Of a DNA stretch of 5,719 bases, positions 3,902 through 5,719 are shown piece after piece; within the stretch, counting starts at the first letter, position 1; every line of letters begins with the position of its first letter. The notes under the pieces were generated by a model that worked only from the letters and a program-made list of their open reading frames with translations, was not told where the DNA came from and made no database searches. The translations under genes were made by a program, and so were the position numbers. This DNA is from an uncultured Sphingorhabdus sp. (GTDB lineage Bacteria > Pseudomonadota > Alphaproteobacteria > Sphingomonadales > Sphingomonadaceae): NCBI GenBank assembly GCA_937873665.1, contig CALMYW010000425.1, positions 1-5,719 on the forward strand. The letters are read 5' to 3'.

Positions 3902-5224
3902 GTTGCCGGTTCCGAGCTGAACGCTGGCTCGCAGTCCCCCAAGCGGGGAACGCGACAGGTTCAGCGTCCACCCCGCTCGCTCACATGCCGCTTGGGCGAT
4001 GGCAAGACCCAGGCCTGACCCAGGCGTGCCTGAGGCGGCACTGCGGTGGAACGGCCGCAACATCGCAGGCAGATCTCCTTCCGGGATGCCAGGCCCGTTG
4101 TCGTCGACGGTAACGACAATCGACGCATCACGCACAGCGGCCTCGATCACGACCTTGCTACCGGGTGGGCAATGCCTGACGGCATTGCCCATCAGGTTAC
4201 CGATGACCGCGGAAAGTAACCCTGCGTCGGCATGGACCGACCCGGCCGTGCCAGTCAGGTCAATGGAGATGTGCTTGGCTTCGCTCTCGGAGCGATGCAA
4301 GTCCACGAGTCCCAGAATCTCGCTCATGAGGTCGAGTTCGGCGACCTGGAGGGGGGCATCCGCCGTCTCCAGGCGAGACAGCCGCATAAGCTGGTCGACG
4401 AGTGCTGATGCGCGCCGAATGCCGGCTCCCTGCGCCTCCAGTGCCAGTTGACGCTCCTGGTCCGAGTCCGCTCGCGCCACGAGCGTGTTCTGAAGGCCGA
4501 TCGCTGCGATCGGCGTGCGCAGTTCGTGGGCGGCATCGGCCAGGAAGCGCCGCTGGTGTTCCAGAGCTTTCGAAAGACGCTCCAGCAACCCATTGGTCGC
4601 GACGAGCAAGGGACTCATCTCCAGCGGAAGCCCCGGATCGACAATTGGCGTCAATGAGCCTGGATCCCGGCGTCCAATCTGGCGTTCGAGTTCCGTCACC
4701 GGCGCCAATACAGACCGCACGATCAGATACAACAGCAGCAGTCCCGCGACCGCGAGGAACAACAGCGGCCACAGCGCGGAAAACGCGATCTCGCGAGCGA
4801 GCTCACGACGCGCCGCCAGCCGTTGTCCAACCGAGACATCACGGTCCGCCCGGCGCGCGGTGAAGACCCGGATCTCCCCGAGGGAGGTATGCAGGTCCGC
4901 GAAGCCAAGTGGCACTTGCTCCGGGAATACCCCATCGACCGTGGAATGAAGTTCACCCGAGCTTCCTCGCTCCCGTATCAGCAAGTCGAGTTCTTCTGCT
5001 TTGCCCGCTTCCGGGGAGACCAGTGCCGTGGACTGGGTTGGCGCCGTCAACACCAATGCTTGCGCTGCCTGCTTGAGTTGGGCATCGAAGACCTCGTCGG
5101 CCTCCTTCAGCAGGGCTCGGTAGACAAACCCGATCTGCAAGGTTGCGATCACCAACAGGATCAGCATCAACAGACAGACGAGCCGCCGCGTCAATGACCA
5201 TCCTGGCTTCCCACCTACTCGCAT
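3896..5224 (-). CDS. Sensor histidine kinase of the TctE/QseC/PmrB type
   Basis: The protein has 442 residues. It phosphorylates itself on His and passes the phosphate to the response regulator encoded just upstream. Order: transmembrane segment about 13-35; periplasmic sensor region about 36-148 (resembling the two-component kinase N-terminal domain of TctE-like proteins); transmembrane segment about 149-170; linker; dimerisation domain with the H-box FLADAAHELRTPIAAI (phospho-acceptor His233); N-box IGNLMGNAVRH (Asn343, Asn347); G1 box VDDNGPGIP (373-381); F-box PFHRS; G2 box GSGLGLAIAQ (402-411). All catalytic motifs look intact. ATG 5224 lies inside the regulator gene (10-nt overlap), with AAGG 7 nt before it, so the two are co-translated. 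The periplasmic loop has clusters of acidic residues (EADEVFD, EAGKAEELD), which would suit cation or cationic-peptide sensing, but the ligand is unknown. Confidence 0.92.
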   Translation of the reverse strand: MRVGGKPGWSLTRRLVCLLMLILLVIATLQIGFVYRALLKEADEVFDAQLKQAAQALVLTAPTQSTALVSPEAGKAEELDLLIRERGSSGELHSTVDGVFPEQVPLGFADLHTSLGEIRVFTARRADRDVSVGQRLAARRELAREIAFSALWPLLFLAVAGLLLLYLIVRSVLAPVTELERQIGRRDPGSLTPIVDPGLPLEMSPLLVATNGLLERLSKALEHQRRFLADAAHELRTPIAAIGLQNTLVARADSDQERQLALEAQGAGIRRASALVDQLMRLSRLETADAPLQVAELDLMSEILGLVDLHRSESEAKHISIDLTGTAGSVHADAGLLSAVIGNLMGNAVRHCPPGSKVVIEAAVRDASIVVTVDDNGPGIPEGDLPAMLRPFHRSAASGTPGSGLGLAIAQAACERAGWTLNLSRSPLGGLRASVQLGTGNA

Positions 5225-5719
5225 TCCGGCACCTTGTAACCCAACCCACGAATGTTCTGGACGACCTGCTGGCCGAGCTTCTTCCGGATCCCGTGCACGT
5301 AGACTTCCACCGCGTTGCTAGCGACCTCATGGCCCCAGCCGAACAACTTGTCTTCCAACTGTTCGCGCGAGAGCACGCTGCCGGGCCGCAGTACGAGGGG
5401 CTCGAGAATCGCCCATTCGCGTGCCGTCAGATCGACAATCGCCCCAGCCTTGCGCGCCACCCGGTGTTTCAGGTCAAGCTCAATATCATCCAGCGCGTAC
5501 TGTGAGCGACCCTGTCCGTGGGCTCGGCGAAGCTGCGCCCTGATACGTGCCGACAACTCGTCGTAGTCATAGGGCTTGATCACGTAGTCATCCGCCCCCG
5601 CATCGAGGCCGGAGATACGAGCTTGGACGGCATCCCGAGCGGTTGCCACGATCACCGGCGTCGTGTCGCCACGCGCGCGCATGTCACGCAGCACCACCAG
5701 GCCGTCGACCCTCGGCAGG
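5215..5719 (-). CDS. OmpR/PhoB-family response regulator, QseB/PmrA-like (partial, N-terminus beyond the window)
   Basis: The frame is open to the right edge, giving 167 visible residues; roughly 50-55 of a usual 220 are missing. The visible part starts LPRVDGLVVLRDMR, so the phospho-accepting Asp of the DLxLP motif lies just outside. The receiver's switch Thr (VATARD, visible residue 26) and conserved Lys (VIKPYD, residue 48) are present. The C-terminal winged helix (about 74-165) has LTAREWAILEPLVLRPGSVLSR, a recognition helix SNAVEVYVHGIRKKLG, and the wing ending IRGLGYKV, typical of the QseB/PmrA/TctD branch, which binds tandem hexamers 11 bp apart. Such sites occur upstream of two other genes in this window, so these are likely targets. 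A GTG at 5697 is an internal codon rather than a start, because the receiver motif continues upstream of it. Confidence 0.92.
   Translation of the reverse strand, partial: LPRVDGLVVLRDMRARGDTTPVIVATARDAVQARISGLDAGADDYVIKPYDYDELSARIRAQLRRAHGQGRSQYALDDIELDLKHRVARKAGAIVDLTAREWAILEPLVLRPGSVLSREQLEDKLFGWGHEVASNAVEVYVHGIRKKLGQQVVQNIRGLGYKVPECE

Noticed and set aside
4260..4863. Several long frames on both strands inside the kinase gene
   Set aside because: They are Arg/Ser/Pro-rich low-complexity translations without recognisable motifs or start signals, overlapping an intact kinase.
1..5719. CRISPR array, tRNA or rRNA genes, rearranged or broken genes
   Set aside because: No regularly spaced repeats, tRNA-like cloverleaf or rRNA sequence were seen, and all internal genes appear intact.

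Overview
The window is high-GC Gram-negative DNA. Three of its genes encode proteins with Sec signal peptides, one of them a probable outer-membrane barrel, next to a TctE/QseC-type sensor kinase. A gammaproteobacterium of the Xanthomonadaceae/Lysobacteraceae type would fit, but this is an inference from composition and gene families only.

Layout. Positions 1-445 (minus) hold the N-terminal 148 codons of a helix-turn-helix-like protein that runs off the left edge. It is divergent from a small secreted Tyr/Arg-rich protein (560-907, plus) that ends in a hairpin terminator. Positions 1063-1686 (plus) encode a catalytic-domain-only tyrosine recombinase with all six active-site residues. A pair of imperfect direct repeats (984-1006 and 1739-1761) closely flanks it, so the gene may be a one-gene mobile unit. 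Two strong hairpins follow, one ending each converging transcription unit.

From 1803 to the right edge every gene is on the minus strand. In transcription order these are an OmpR-family response regulator (cut by the right edge), a histidine kinase overlapping it by 10 nt, a COG4705-type multi-spanning membrane protein, an outer-membrane beta-barrel-like protein overlapping that by 1 nt, and a periplasmic PepSY-domain protein.

The parts are probably connected. A 19-bp element with 17 identical positions occurs upstream of both the COG4705 gene and the PepSY gene. It has the architecture of PmrA/BqsR-type response-regulator boxes (hexamer, 5 nt, hexamer; 11-bp period). The simplest reading is an envelope-stress or cation-sensing two-component system sitting beside its own regulon of inner-membrane, outer-membrane and periplasmic proteins. 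The COG4705 protein carries a fourfold internal repeat in which a Trp and an Asp are always exactly 15 residues apart, which suggests a polar site built by internal duplication. The signal sensed and the function of the membrane proteins cannot be read from the sequence.
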